Shown here: positions 8,475 through 17,242 of the stretch, piece after piece
How the letters are laid out: every line of letters begins with the position of its first letter
Numbering within the stretch: the stretch's first letter is position 1
DNA from: Neolewinella lacunae
GTDB taxonomy: Bacteria > Bacteroidota > Bacteroidia > Chitinophagales > Saprospiraceae
Assembly (NCBI RefSeq): GCF_014349155.1
Contig: NZ_JACSIT010000135.1
Location: 60,644 to 124,643, forward strand
Direction of reading: 5' to 3'
DNA length: 64,000 nucleotides
Notes under the pieces: generated by a model
What the model was told of the DNA's origin: nothing
The model's database searches: none
What the model saw: the letters and a program-made list of their open reading frames with translations, nothing else
Position numbers and translations under genes: made by a program

Positions 8475-10375
8475 GGCTGGCGGACGTAGCGGCCATCCAG
8501 GATGAAGAGGCCTTCGTTGATGAGGTGTTGCACGATGGTTTTCGTGGCCTGGGCCCGCACTGCGCCGTAATTTTTGCAGAGGTCTTCCAGCAGCATATCA
8601 CCCTCCTGCTCCAGGCGGGCGCGGAGGTCGGCGTAGACTTTTTTGGGCGTCAGGACCTCTTCGCCCGCCGCCAGTTTTGCCCGGCATACGTCGCAAATTC
8701 CGCAGTCGAGCGTCGGGTCTTCGCCGAAGTAGCGCAGCAGGTTCAGCGAGCGGCAGCCCGCGCCGTTTTCGACGTAGGCAATCATGGTCTCGATGCGGTG
8801 TTGGGCCCGATCGCGCAAAAAATGGTACTGCTTGACGTCTAAATAAAGGCGGTCGGGATCCACGCGATCTTCCAGGAACACCAGCTGCGGCGCTTCCTTG
8901 GTGGGGTAGTAGCCGATGATGCCTTCGCTGGCCATCTTGCGGAAGTTGCGCTGGAGGTCTTCGAGGGGGAGGTTCAGGAAGTTGGCCAGTGCGCCTTCCT
9001 GGAGGTCGACGGGCTGCAAAAAAGCCCCCTGGCTGGTGCGGAGGATGGATTTGATGAGCTTATCGAGGCCCCGGTTCTTGAGCTGGTAGTCGTAAAGCTG
9101 TTCCTTGGTGGCGATGAATTGCAAGCGCGCGGGTTGGTAAATGGCGTCGGTCAGCAGCAAATGCCCCGCCCGTTCCAGGGCCTTGAGCGAAGCCAGGGCG
9201 GTGCGCACCTCGAAGCCGAAGCGCTGGACAAAAGCCGTGATGTCGAAGTCGTACGCCACGTCTTTTCCGCCGCCCACGGCCAGTTGCAAGTAGCTGCCCA
9301 GGGCGCGGTAGGTGCGGCGGATCTCGGCAATTTCGGGGAAAGATTGCAGAAACTGCTGCCGCAGCCGTTCCCCATCGTGGGGGTGGTAGAGCATGATGGC
9401 GTAGGCCAGCTGCCCGTCGCGGCCGCCCCGCCCCGCTTCCTGAAAATAGGCCTCGGGAGAGTCGGGCGGACCGTAGTGGATGACGCTGCGCACGTCGGGC
9501 TTATCGATGCCCATGCCGAAGGCGTTGGTGGCTACGATCACGCGCAGCTGCCCCTTGATCCAGGCCTCCTGCCGCCGGTCTTTTTCCTCGGGTTCCAGCC
9601 CCGCGTGGTAGCTGGCCGCGCTGATGCCGCGGCGCTGGAGGGAGAGGGCAATTTCTTTGGTCAGGCCCCGGCTGCGGACGTACACGATGCTCGTTCCGGG
9701 CACCCCTTCCAGCACCTGCAGCAGTTGTTTTTCCTTGCTTTCGGGGCGGCGCACGACGTAAGCCAGGTTGCTCCGCCCGAAGGATTGTTGGTACACGAAA
9801 CGGTCTTTGCCGAACTGGAGGTGGTCCTGGATATCCTGCACCACTTCCGGGGTGGCCGTGGCCGTCACGGCAATCACCGGCGCCTCGGGTTGCAGCGCCC
9901 GGATCTCGGCAATGCGCAGGTAGGGCGGCCGGAAATCGTAGCCCCACTGGCTGATGCAGTGGGCTTCGTCGACGGCAATGAGCGCTACGTTCATCTTTTC
10001 AATCCGGACCCTGGCCAGCTCCGTCAGCAGGCGCTCGGGGCTCAAATACAGGAGTTTCGTGTTGCCGTACACGGCGTTATCGAGGATGCGGTCGATGTCG
10101 TCTTTGCGCATCCCGCTGTAGATCGCGTCGGCGATGATGCCGCGCTCGCGCAGTTGCCGCACCTGGTCTTTCATCAGCGCAATGAGGGGGGAAACGACGA
10201 GCGTGACGCCCTCCAAAGCCAGCGCGGGCACCTGAAAACAGATGCTTTTGCCGCCGCCGGTGGGCAGCAGGGCCAGCGTATCGCGCCCCGCCAGTACAGC
10301 CTCCACGATCTCGGCCTGGCCGGGCCGGAAAGCGGAGTAGCCCCAGTACTTTTTCAGGATCTCGGTAGGCGTCAA
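8471..10375 (-). CDS. recQ: ATP-dependent DNA helicase RecQ
   Basis: 634 residues from the chosen TTG. The helicase core shows FRPGQ, Walker A LLPTGGGKS (near residue 40), DEAHCISQWGYDFRP, VTATATP, the QxxGRxxR motif in FQEAGRGGRDG, and the zinc-binding RQC region with Cys residues in CRSLNLLRYFGE and DCGICDVC. RecQ is a 3'-5' helicase used in recombination repair. The frame stays open to a TTG at 10441. I prefer the TTG at 10375 because the extra residues run through an 18-bp dispersed repeat, and a TACCTTGC promoter box (10395-10402) lies between the two candidates. The gene overlaps the downstream glycosyltransferase by 4 bp. Confidence 0.93.
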   Translation of the reverse strand: MTPTEILKKYWGYSAFRPGQAEIVEAVLAGRDTLALLPTGGGKSICFQVPALALEGVTLVVSPLIALMKDQVRQLRERGIIADAIYSGMRKDDIDRILDNAVYGNTKLLYLSPERLLTELARVRIEKMNVALIAVDEAHCISQWGYDFRPPYLRIAEIRALQPEAPVIAVTATATPEVVQDIQDHLQFGKDRFVYQQSFGRSNLAYVVRRPESKEKQLLQVLEGVPGTSIVYVRSRGLTKEIALSLQRRGISAASYHAGLEPEEKDRRQEAWIKGQLRVIVATNAFGMGIDKPDVRSVIHYGPPDSPEAYFQEAGRGGRDGQLAYAIMLYHPHDGERLRQQFLQSFPEIAEIRRTYRALGSYLQLAVGGGKDVAYDFDITAFVQRFGFEVRTALASLKALERAGHLLLTDAIYQPARLQFIATKEQLYDYQLKNRGLDKLIKSILRTSQGAFLQPVDLQEGALANFLNLPLEDLQRNFRKMASEGIIGYYPTKEAPQLVFLEDRVDPDRLYLDVKQYHFLRDRAQHRIETMIAYVENGAGCRSLNLLRYFGEDPTLDCGICDVCRAKLAAGEEVLTPKKVYADLRARLEQEGDMLLEDLCKNYGAVRAQATKTIVQHLINEGLFILDGRYVRQP

Positions 10376-10394
10376 TTCAGGCAGTTTTATGACG

Positions 10395-10402
10395 GCAAGG
10401 TA
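10395..10402 (-). promoter_or_regulatory. -7 promoter-like box for recQ
   Basis: Minus-strand TACCTTGC, about 20 bases before the TTG at 10375. If used, transcription starts downstream of the longer open-frame start, which supports the shorter RecQ. Confidence 0.4.
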
Positions 10403-10409
10403 AGTAGTT

Positions 10410-10427
10410 GGGCGCGGACGCAGGTGC
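10410..10427 (+). repeat. dispersed 18-bp repeat (A variant)
   Basis: GGGCGCGGACGCAGGTGC, upstream of recQ. The same variant is present on the minus strand at 33726-33743. Confidence 0.85.
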
Positions 10428-10558
10428 AGGGTAGGGGACAAATTAGCGAGGGGAGGGAAAGCCCTTAACTCAACTTTAGTCCTTTAGTAAGACTGCAATG
10501 ATTGAATTCCGATTGAAGGGGACGAGGCATTCCGGGGTGAGTTGGGGTGATGGACAGA

Positions 10559-10751
10559 CCGGACGCCCGCAGGTCCTCCCACCCCCTTCCGCTCCGCTCC
10601 AGGGGCTGGGAGGACGCTACGGGGTCCTGCATAAATCATTGATAATGAGTCTTTTGTATTCGCATAAGTTAGGACCCCGTAGCGTGTCCCGCCCACAAAC
10701 CAACTCAGATTTACTGCGAAAACTTATGGCGGGAGACCTGCGGGCGTCCGG
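10559..10751. other. 193-bp cloverleaf-like inverted-repeat element
   Basis: A perfect 17-bp outer stem (CCGGACGCCCGCAGGTC at 10559-10575 with 10735-10751) encloses three side-by-side hairpins. Arm 1 is CCTCCCA/TGGGAGG (10575-10581 with 10607-10613, plus CCCC/GGGG). Arm 2 is a perfect 13-bp stem GCTACGGGGTCCT (10616-10628 with 10671-10683). Arm 3 is TCCCGCC/GGCGGGA (10687-10693 with 10728-10734). The arms abut almost without gaps, giving a four-way-junction fold for either DNA strand or its RNA. It lies in the divergent gap between recQ and the M28 peptidase. Whether it is a transcribed RNA or a non-autonomous mobile palindrome is not known. Confidence 0.7.
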
Positions 10752-10859
10752 ACTATCTTCTCTTAAAGGTACTTTTCTCCGGAAAATGGCCTTCTCTCGC
10801 CAGGAATACCAAAGACTCAATAAGGTCCATTTCCCCGCCACGAGAATTGCCACAGCCAC

Positions 10860-10867
10860 TATCTTTA
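10860..10867 (+). promoter_or_regulatory. -7 promoter-like box for M28 peptidase
   Basis: TATCTTTA, six bases before the ATG at 10874. The spacing would place the transcription start at or next to the start codon. Confidence 0.4.
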
Positions 10868-10873
10868 CGCGCT

Positions 10874-12388
10874 ATGAAATCAGCCATCTTCACTTTCCTG
10901 CTCTTCCTGGGCGGCTTTACCTTGTTGCCCGGCCAAGACGCGATCGACCGCAGCCTGCCCGAATTTTCCTTCCAGACGCTGGATCTGGCCGGAGAAATGC
11001 ACTTCCTCGCCTCCGATTTCCTGGCGGGCCGGCGCACGGGCAGCCAGGGCAACGTCATTGCCGGCCAGTACATCGCCTCCCAACTGCGGGCCTACGGCTA
11101 CGCACCCATCAACGACGGCAGCTACTTCCAGGCCGTGCAGCTGCTGCAAACGGAAAGTCCGGCGACGGGCAGCCTCGAAGTCGGTGACCTCTCCTTCACC
11201 CACGGCGAAGAACTCCTCATCATGCGGGGCCCCGCCGCCAGCGCCGCCACTGGCGTCGTCTTTGCCAATTACGGTTGGGTAGACGAAGCAACGAACCACG
11301 ACGACTTTGCCAACATCGACGTGAAGGGCAAAATCATCATCACCCGCGCGGGCATTCCGGGCGACGTAGGGCAATCGGGCATCTTCCGCGGCGTGCGCGA
11401 GAAAGCCGAGATTGCGGCGGCCCGCGGGGCCGTTGGCATCTTCGAAATTTACGCCATGCCTTTCCCCTGGAACAGCTTTAAGGGCTACTTCGGCGGTGAG
11501 CGGATTGGTCTTGACGACGGGAGTCCCGGAGCCTCCATCCCCTACGGCTTCGTGCGGGTGGGCGACGAGTTGCTCACCGCCCTCCAGGGAAAAAAGAATG
11601 GCCTGAAAGGAAAAATGACCAGCAGTGGCATCCGCTCCACCAAACTCGAAAGCTTCAACGTCGGGGGGATCCTCGAAGGGGCCGACCCGGAGTTGAAAGA
11701 CGAATACATGATCATGACGGCGCACTTCGACCACGTTGGCGTGGGATCGCAGGGTGGCGGTGCCTTCACGGAGCAGGACAGCATCTTCAACGGTGCGCGG
11801 GACAATGCTTTCGGGACCATCTCACTGCTGGCCGCAGCCCGCGCCTTCGCGGAGAAAAAGCCCCGGCGTTCCATCATCATCCTGGCCGTAACGGGCGAAG
11901 AGTTGGGCCTGCTGGGCAGCCGCTACTACGCCGAGCATCCCCTGGTGCCCCTGGAAAAAACCGTCTTCAACTTCAACACCGACGGCGCGGGCTACGACGA
12001 CAAAACGGGCATCTCCCTCATCGGGGCCAACCGTACGGGGATTGACGAGCAGGTGCGGATCGCCGCCGAAGTCTTCGGTAAAAAAGTGATCAGCGACCCC
12101 GCGCCCGAGCAAGGCCTCTTTGACCGTTCGGACAACGTCAGCTTTGCCGCCAAAGGCATTCCGGCGCTCAATTTCTCTCCCGGCATCACGGGCTTCAGCG
12201 ACGAGCTGTTCAAGTACTACCACCAGGTCACCGACAACCCGGAGACCATCGATATGGTCTACCTGCGGGAATACTGCCAGATCTTCACCCTTGCCGCGCG
12301 CCTGATTGCCAACCGGGATACCCGGCCCGTCTGGGTAGCCGGAGACAAGTACGAAGCGGCTGGATTGGAGCTGTATAAGGAGCGGTAG
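10874..12388 (+). CDS. secreted M28-family zinc aminopeptidase with PA domain
   Basis: 504 residues. A signal peptide (MKSAIFTFLLFLGGFTLLPGQ) is followed by a protease-associated insert (roughly residues 110-270, with VKGKIIITRAGIPGDVG). The M28 zinc core carries the ligands TAHFDHVG, NGARDNAFG, the catalytic GEELGLLGS, NFNTDG, and a late His in YYHQVTDN. Enzymes of this type are secreted or periplasmic aminopeptidases or carboxypeptidases acting on peptides. ATG 10874 was chosen because it starts the signal peptide; the longer in-frame start adds nine residues. Confidence 0.9.
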   Translation: MKSAIFTFLLFLGGFTLLPGQDAIDRSLPEFSFQTLDLAGEMHFLASDFLAGRRTGSQGNVIAGQYIASQLRAYGYAPINDGSYFQAVQLLQTESPATGSLEVGDLSFTHGEELLIMRGPAASAATGVVFANYGWVDEATNHDDFANIDVKGKIIITRAGIPGDVGQSGIFRGVREKAEIAAARGAVGIFEIYAMPFPWNSFKGYFGGERIGLDDGSPGASIPYGFVRVGDELLTALQGKKNGLKGKMTSSGIRSTKLESFNVGGILEGADPELKDEYMIMTAHFDHVGVGSQGGGAFTEQDSIFNGARDNAFGTISLLAAARAFAEKKPRRSIIILAVTGEELGLLGSRYYAEHPLVPLEKTVFNFNTDGAGYDDKTGISLIGANRTGIDEQVRIAAEVFGKKVISDPAPEQGLFDRSDNVSFAAKGIPALNFSPGITGFSDELFKYYHQVTDNPETIDMVYLREYCQIFTLAARLIANRDTRPVWVAGDKYEAAGLELYKER

Positions 12389-12517
12389 ACTGGGCCAGGG
12401 CTAACGCATCATTGAAATACTTAAATTATAAGTGTTTTAAAAACAGACGGTTGTGTTTTTGAAGTAGAATCTCAAGTAGTGTTTGCCCCACCTGATTTTA
12501 CCTCTCCCCCGTCCCCT

Positions 12518-12526
12518 CTCCAGAGG
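12518..12526 (+). repeat. 9-bp target-site duplication, left
   Basis: CTCCAGAGG directly left of the IS end, repeated exactly at 13959-13967 on the right. A 9-bp duplication is typical for IS4-family, IS50-like elements. Confidence 0.9.
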
Positions 12527-13958
12527 CTTATCTTGGCACAGTTTCAAATGTAAGTTAACATGCAACAAAACCTATCATTCGGCTGGGCGTCAACAGAGTT
12601 TAGCGTTCCAATTCCAAGGTGTCGTCCCCAGATGAATGGCACCCTGGCCAAAGCAGCTATGCTGCTTCATGACAATCCTCATACTTCTTTCAGTATGGCC
12701 TGCGGAAAGAGCCGGCGGATAGTCTCGCGTGTTCTTGGCGATCAGCGTCTCAGTTCTGAAACGCTCTTGACCGGTCATCGCGATGCAACACTAGGTCGGA
12801 TTAAAGGAGATCCTGATACTGATTTTTTGATCCCCACCGATACGGTTTTCTTCACCTTTCCTGGTCATCGAAAAACAGAGGGTCTTAATCCCATTCAAGG
12901 CAAAGTCCCTGGTATTGTGCAGCACAACGTTATGGTTCTCAATGCCCGCACTGGGGTTTGTCACGGGGTTCCGGTGGCACATAACTGGACCCGAGGCGGG
13001 CATCAGGATACTTGGGAGGTCGAATCCGACAAATGGTTTGTGGGTCTCGATTACGCTAACGAGTTGGCCGCTGAGATGCCCGATAAGAGATTCACCGTTG
13101 TTAACGACCGGGAAAGTGATATCCTCGGCTTGTTCAAAGCTGCTCGGCTGCCCAATGTCCATTTGATTAACCGTGTTCATCAGCCTCGCCGCTACGAATT
13201 AATCAGTGCCGAACAGCAGGCTACCGGCGAACGCGTGATCGGCTACCTGTCTGAAATGGCTCGAAACCTTCCCATCATAGGCATTGAAGAAGTGAGCATT
13301 TACCGGGAGAATCGCCGCGTTAGGATTACCCTTGAGATGAGTGCCGCCCCAATCAGGATTCATCCGGATAAACATCGGAGTGAGAGACTGCATTCCGCAG
13401 AGGGGCTCAATTTGGTAGTAGCACGCGAAATCGCTTCGATTACAGAAGGAGGTGAGGATGTTTTTAAACCTGAAGGGGCTTCGGAGTGGCTTTTAGTAAC
13501 GAGCCTGCCGGTATCTAACCTGGAGGAGGTTCGGTTTGTAGTCCGCTCTTATAGCCTGCGTTGGCGGATCGAGCGACTGCATTACACGATGAAAAGCGGA
13601 GCTCTAAACTCAGAGTGGTTACAGTTTGATGATGTCCGAACTCTTTGTAATGGGTTGATCCTTAATACAGTAGTCGCATGGAAAATACTTTGTCTGGTTT
13701 ATGAGGCGAGACAGGAGGAGGTCCAGGCTAGACATTGTTTGGATGACTTGGAGCTCACCATCTTATCAACAGCTATGGGGCATCCGGTCATATCCTTGAA
13801 AGAAGCCTGCCTAGCCATTGGCAGTCTGGTGAAGTTTGAGCCAACCAAAGCACAGCCTTACCCCGGAATCAAGGTGATTACCAAGGGCATGTACAAGCTA
13901 AAGGTGATGTGTGAAACCTACGAAATGTTTATAAAACCCCAAACTGTGCCAAGATAAG
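12527..13958 (+). mobile_element. complete IS4-family (IS50/Tn5-like) insertion sequence
   Basis: The 1432-bp element is bounded by the perfect 18-bp inverted repeats CTTATCTTGGCACAGTTT (12527-12544) and AAACTGTGCCAAGATAAG (13941-13958) and by 9-bp direct repeats. It carries one transposase gene on the + strand. Intact ends, an intact frame and a perfect duplication suggest a recent insertion. The target is the loop of a GC-rich dispersed palindrome. Confidence 0.95.
12560..13957 (+). CDS. IS4-family transposase (Tn5-like)
   Basis: 465 residues. DDE residues are visible as IPTDTVFF (first Asp), VVNDRESD (second Asp) and the YREK-like block YSLRWRIERLHYTMKSG (Glu). The N-terminal region (GTLAKAAMLLHDNPHTSFS) and the C-terminal Tn5 dimerisation-like helices (DLELTILSTAMGHP) are also present, so the enzyme looks full length. 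It cuts and pastes the surrounding IS. The stop codon lies inside the right inverted repeat, which is common for compact IS. Confidence 0.93.
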   Translation: MQQNLSFGWASTEFSVPIPRCRPQMNGTLAKAAMLLHDNPHTSFSMACGKSRRIVSRVLGDQRLSSETLLTGHRDATLGRIKGDPDTDFLIPTDTVFFTFPGHRKTEGLNPIQGKVPGIVQHNVMVLNARTGVCHGVPVAHNWTRGGHQDTWEVESDKWFVGLDYANELAAEMPDKRFTVVNDRESDILGLFKAARLPNVHLINRVHQPRRYELISAEQQATGERVIGYLSEMARNLPIIGIEEVSIYRENRRVRITLEMSAAPIRIHPDKHRSERLHSAEGLNLVVAREIASITEGGEDVFKPEGASEWLLVTSLPVSNLEEVRFVVRSYSLRWRIERLHYTMKSGALNSEWLQFDDVRTLCNGLILNTVVAWKILCLVYEARQEEVQARHCLDDLELTILSTAMGHPVISLKEACLAIGSLVKFEPTKAQPYPGIKVITKGMYKLKVMCETYEMFIKPQTVPR

Positions 13959-14393
13959 CTCCAGAGGAGAGGGGGGACCCTCTCTGGTCTTTTTCCTGTT
14001 GGAGGGCAATATTTACTGTTCCCAGAGCGAAGTAGGAAAACACTATTCCTACAGACCGATGCAGGTACATAGCTAACTGAAAATCAAACACTTAAAGCAA
14101 GGAAATCATGGCTCCCGGGTCACCCCTCTCCCATGGGGAGGGGCCGGGGGAGGGGTCTCAAAACCAGCTCATAACCAATATTTTAAGTGAGAAAAAGTGC
14201 AATTCTATTGTACACTATCGCATTATGTGGCGAAACGCTTTGCAATCATGGAGAAAATACACATTACGCTAAGTTGTGATGCGTTAGCCCTGAGGCTGGG
14301 GGATAGTGCCCCGCCGGTGAATAGTGCAGTAGTGGTGTTGAAACAGGCAGAGTCCGAGGCCGTGGCTTTGCGCTATTGTTAAATCTTCCGTCT

Positions 14394-15377
14394 ATGAAGC
14401 CTTACTACACTTACCAGGACATCGTTGCGCTGGAATTCCCCCCGGTGATCGTCTACGCCGTGCCGGTGATGCTGTTTTTCACCATTTTGGAGTGGTTCCT
14501 GCGCCGGCGGGAGTACCGCCACCACCTGGAAGAGGCTTTGGCCAGCGGGCAAGACCCGTCCGTGGCCGCCAAGCACCGCTACGACGTGAAAGATGGATTG
14601 GCGGCCGCTGGCGTCGGCGTCGGCAACCTCGTCAGTACGGCAATGGTGAAGGCCCTGACTTTCGGCTTCATTCTATTCTTTTACAACCTGACCCCGCTTT
14701 ACATCCCGACAGCGCCGTGGAGCTTTGTGCTGTGCTTTTTTGTGGTCGATTTCTGCAACTACTGGGCCCACCGCATCGCCCACGAGCAGCGCTTCTGGTG
14801 GGCGACGCACGTTACGCACCACAGTTCCGAGCAATACAATTTCTCCGTCACCTTCCGTCTCTCGTGGACGCAGCACATCAAGGTGATCTTTTTTATTCCC
14901 GCCGGGCTGCTCGGTTTTGATCCCTTCGTGTTTTTCATCTGTATGCAGCTGGGCGTACTGTACCAGTTCTGGATCCATACCGAACTGATTGGTAAGCTCT
15001 GGTGGCCCATCGAATACTTTTTTGTTACCCCCAGTCACCACCGGGTGCACCACGGGACCGACGAAAAATACCTCGACAAAAACTACGGCGCGGCCTTCAT
15101 CATCTGGGACCGGATCTTCGGCACCTTCGCCGCCGAGGAGGAAACGCCGAATTACGGCATCCTCAAGCCCGTCAACAGCTACAACCCCGTCAAGCTCGTA
15201 TTCCACGAACACGTTGACATCCTGCGCGATCTGGCCAAGTACCGCCATCCCGTAGCCTGGTGGCGCATCCTCTTTCACGGCCCGGGTTTGGTGTTGGATA
15301 AGGAGAAGCATTATGGGTTTTATCGCCGTAAGAAGGCTGTTGCGCCGGGTCGGGAACTTGGGGAGCGGGTAGGGTAG
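14394..15377 (+). CDS. sterol desaturase / fatty acid hydroxylase family protein
   Basis: 327 residues with four to five membrane helices. The histidine clusters that bind the di-iron centre are visible: HRIAHE, HVTHHSSE, and HRVHHGTDEKYLDKNYG. The last is the hallmark of the sterol-desaturase-like hydroxylases. Such enzymes hydroxylate or desaturate lipids in the inner membrane; in Bacteroidota the substrate is often a fatty acyl chain or carotenoid-like lipid, but none is shown here. The ATG at 14394 was chosen because MKPYYTYQDIVALEFP starts the protein cleanly. Confidence 0.88.
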   Translation: MKPYYTYQDIVALEFPPVIVYAVPVMLFFTILEWFLRRREYRHHLEEALASGQDPSVAAKHRYDVKDGLAAAGVGVGNLVSTAMVKALTFGFILFFYNLTPLYIPTAPWSFVLCFFVVDFCNYWAHRIAHEQRFWWATHVTHHSSEQYNFSVTFRLSWTQHIKVIFFIPAGLLGFDPFVFFICMQLGVLYQFWIHTELIGKLWWPIEYFFVTPSHHRVHHGTDEKYLDKNYGAAFIIWDRIFGTFAAEEETPNYGILKPVNSYNPVKLVFHEHVDILRDLAKYRHPVAWWRILFHGPGLVLDKEKHYGFYRRKKAVAPGRELGERVG

Positions 15378-15939
15378 GAGAGGGCTCAGCGGTGGAGATT
15401 ACCTGGATATTCGCCCAATGATTAAGCCACTGCAATGCAGTCATCTTGTATAGGCTGTTCCATCGGTCTTAAAGGGTCCCCTCGCGCAACGAAAACGAGG
15501 GGATGAATCCTCCGGGTCTGGGTCCAAGGTATCCCATCGGCCAGCGTGCGCCTATTTTGGGAGGAGAAAATTTGCTACTGCTGGAGCCAGCGCAAGGGAA
15601 CATCCTAGTTCTATGCACTTAATGCACTATGCACTACTGCACTATGAACTACAGAACTACAGAACTACCAAACTACCGAACTACCGAACTACCGAACTAC
15701 CGAACTATCCCCTCGCCCTTGGAAAATTCCTCCCCCGTGCCCTATCTTCCACCCGGTGAAACCTTTCGCCTATTTCCTACCGCACCACCCCACCTGCCCG
15801 AAACCCGCTTCGACGCATGGACGGCGAAGCCGTGTTGGGGGGAGGACATATCATCGCCCTGGAAAATATTTTTTGCTGAGGGGTAGAAATTTATGGGAGT
15901 AGACTTACCTTGTGTTTGAACAAGCGCCAAATGCGGTGC
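15378..15939. other. 562-bp stretch without a convincing gene
   Basis: Contains a short hairpin CCCCTCG/CGAGGGG near 15478-15502 and, at 15613-15709, runs of short repeats of the type GCACTAT and GAACTACC. Similar GAACTA runs occur near 49470-49515 and 56985-57010 (reverse). The remainder up to the integrase remnant shows no supported ORF. Confidence 0.6.
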
Positions 15940-16132
15940 TTTACACCCACCCTTCATCACTGTTTTGCCACCCACTTACTCTAACGCGGTATCGACGTGC
16001 GCTACATGCAGGAGCTGCTCGGCCACAAAGACATCAAGACTATCCTGCTCTATACCCACGTTTCTGGATCAGCACCTGCGCAGCATCGTCAGCCCCCTGG
16101 ATGACCTCCTGGGCGGCGAAAAGCGCAATTGA
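15940..16132 (+). pseudogene. tyrosine integrase remnant (integron-type C-terminus)
   Basis: A conceptual translation gives TLHHCFATHLL, an in-frame [22 protein letters not shown] and ILLYTHVS, then after a one-base frameshift [19 protein letters not shown] and a stop. This is the C-terminal catalytic part of a tyrosine recombinase: LLGH box, catalytic Tyr in LLYTHVS, and the SPLDDL tail seen in IntI and related Bacteroidota integrases. The expected HxLRH motif reads LHH, so the catalytic Arg is lost. The N-terminal two-thirds is missing. It ends 29 bp before the first core site of the cassette array and points in the same direction as the cassettes. Confidence 0.85.
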
Positions 16133-16181
16133 GATACAGGACTGTTGCGGGTATAAGGTAGTTATGTGCAACGAGAAAAAG

Positions 16182-17045
16182 ATGAAAATCATACTATCCT
16201 TAATAATAGCTTGTATTTCAATTACTGCTTATTCACAATCGAATATGGAATTAACAAAGTCGCTGATTAATAAATATATTGAAGAACTTAATTTAATTAG
16301 AGGCGATAAAAACCTATTGAAGGAATATAGATTTACTAATGACAAATCAAATCATTTTGAACGACTTAGGATAAACATAGCATTGTTTAACGATTTCAAG
16401 CAAACTGATTTTTGGATATCTAAATATTTATTTGAGCAAGAATCAATTTGGAGAAAATCAGAGATTGACTACGATAACGAAGATGTTGACAATTTGTACT
16501 TCTCAGCACTATTAGTTTCCAAGTATCAAAAACCAGAAATGGTAATTAAGTTCTTTGAAACAAAAATGATAGACTTTGACTCATCTATTGGATTTGACGG
16601 AGAATTTCTTTTATCAAGCGGAAAAGAAGAGACCTTCAAATATTTATCAGAATCAGGAAGTGAAATAGTAAATAAAATTTATAAGCACATTGGAAATTCA
16701 ATCGAAAATTGTGGTTATAAAGATGATGACTTAAAAGTTTGGAGAGACTTTAAATATCAATACTTTAAAGACTATATTCTGCCAATTGAAGACCCTATGT
16801 GGTTTCTCTACTCAATGAATGAAAAAGAACTTCTTAAAGCTAATTTTCAAAGTTGGATAGATTCAAATAATGAATGGAGTGAAAGTAAGATATATCGTTT
16901 CAGAACATTCTCAGAGTATCTTGATGATCGTGAGAGTCATATCAAATCTCTAAAAATGATATTGAAGCACAATAATGAACCAGAAAATGGAGAATCATAT
17001 TGGGCAAAGAAACTTAGAGAAGTAGAATCAAGAAATGAAAAATAA
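16182..17045 (+). CDS. cassette 1: secreted hypothetical protein
   Basis: 287 residues. It starts with a signal peptide (MKIILSLIIACISITAYSQS), so the product is exported. The body is AT-rich in codon use, acidic and aromatic (FKQTDFWISKYLFEQESIWR), with repeated helical segments; I do not recognise a family. An ATG at 16164 is also in frame but overlaps the recombination core site, so I use 16182. It is the only gene of the first cassette; its stop is 6 bp before the attC half-site. Confidence 0.75.
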   Translation: MKIILSLIIACISITAYSQSNMELTKSLINKYIEELNLIRGDKNLLKEYRFTNDKSNHFERLRINIALFNDFKQTDFWISKYLFEQESIWRKSEIDYDNEDVDNLYFSALLVSKYQKPEMVIKFFETKMIDFDSSIGFDGEFLLSSGKEETFKYLSESGSEIVNKIYKHIGNSIENCGYKDDDLKVWRDFKYQYFKDYILPIEDPMWFLYSMNEKELLKANFQSWIDSNNEWSESKIYRFRTFSEYLDDRESHIKSLKMILKHNNEPENGESYWAKKLREVESRNEK

Positions 17046-17050
17046 ACGCA

Positions 17051-17122
17051 GCACATAACAATGCATACCTGTCCATGCTCCGCGAAGCTCCGCACGGCAG
17101 GTATACGAGCCGTTCTGTGAAA
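17051..17122 (+). other. attC site 1
   Basis: R'' GCACATAAC at 17051, inner stem ATACCTG (17065-17071) with CAGGTAT (17098-17104), and R' GTTCTGTGAA starting at 17112. The outer half-sites pair except for one base, with unpaired bases between outer and inner stems, as in integron attC hairpins. Confidence 0.78.
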
Positions 17123-17242
17123 TACACTAACGCGACCACTATAGATTATGACTAAAATCTATGATTTTGAGACTGTATTCGAGAAAAATGTAAAAACAGT
17201 CTGTTGAAGACCAATTATTGTGTAGAACAAAAAATTTGACCT

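Larger units (their letters stand above)
12491..14160. repeat. composite palindromic repeat (copy A), split by an IS element
   Basis: Without the insertion sequence this reads ACCTCTCCCCCGTCCCCTCT joined to CCAGAGGAGAGGGGGGACC, then ~130 bp of AT-rich spacer, then a second GC palindrome at about 14117-14152 (CACCCCTCTCCCATGGGGAG followed by GGGCCGGGGGAGGGGT). The order palindrome, spacer (with CCCAGAG..GAAG..AGG and AATCATGGCTCC), palindrome is shared with copy B at 24140-24410. A non-coding dispersed unit; no ORF is credible inside it. Confidence 0.7.

Noticed and set aside
14197..14382. 61-codon + strand ORF before the sterol-desaturase gene
   Set aside because: No family resemblance; it overlaps the edge of a dispersed repeat spacer and lacks a credible start context.
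15629..15886. 85-codon ORF running out of the GAACTACC repeats
   Set aside because: The first part translates simple repeats and the rest matches no family; it may contain a decayed gene end but nothing supports a call.
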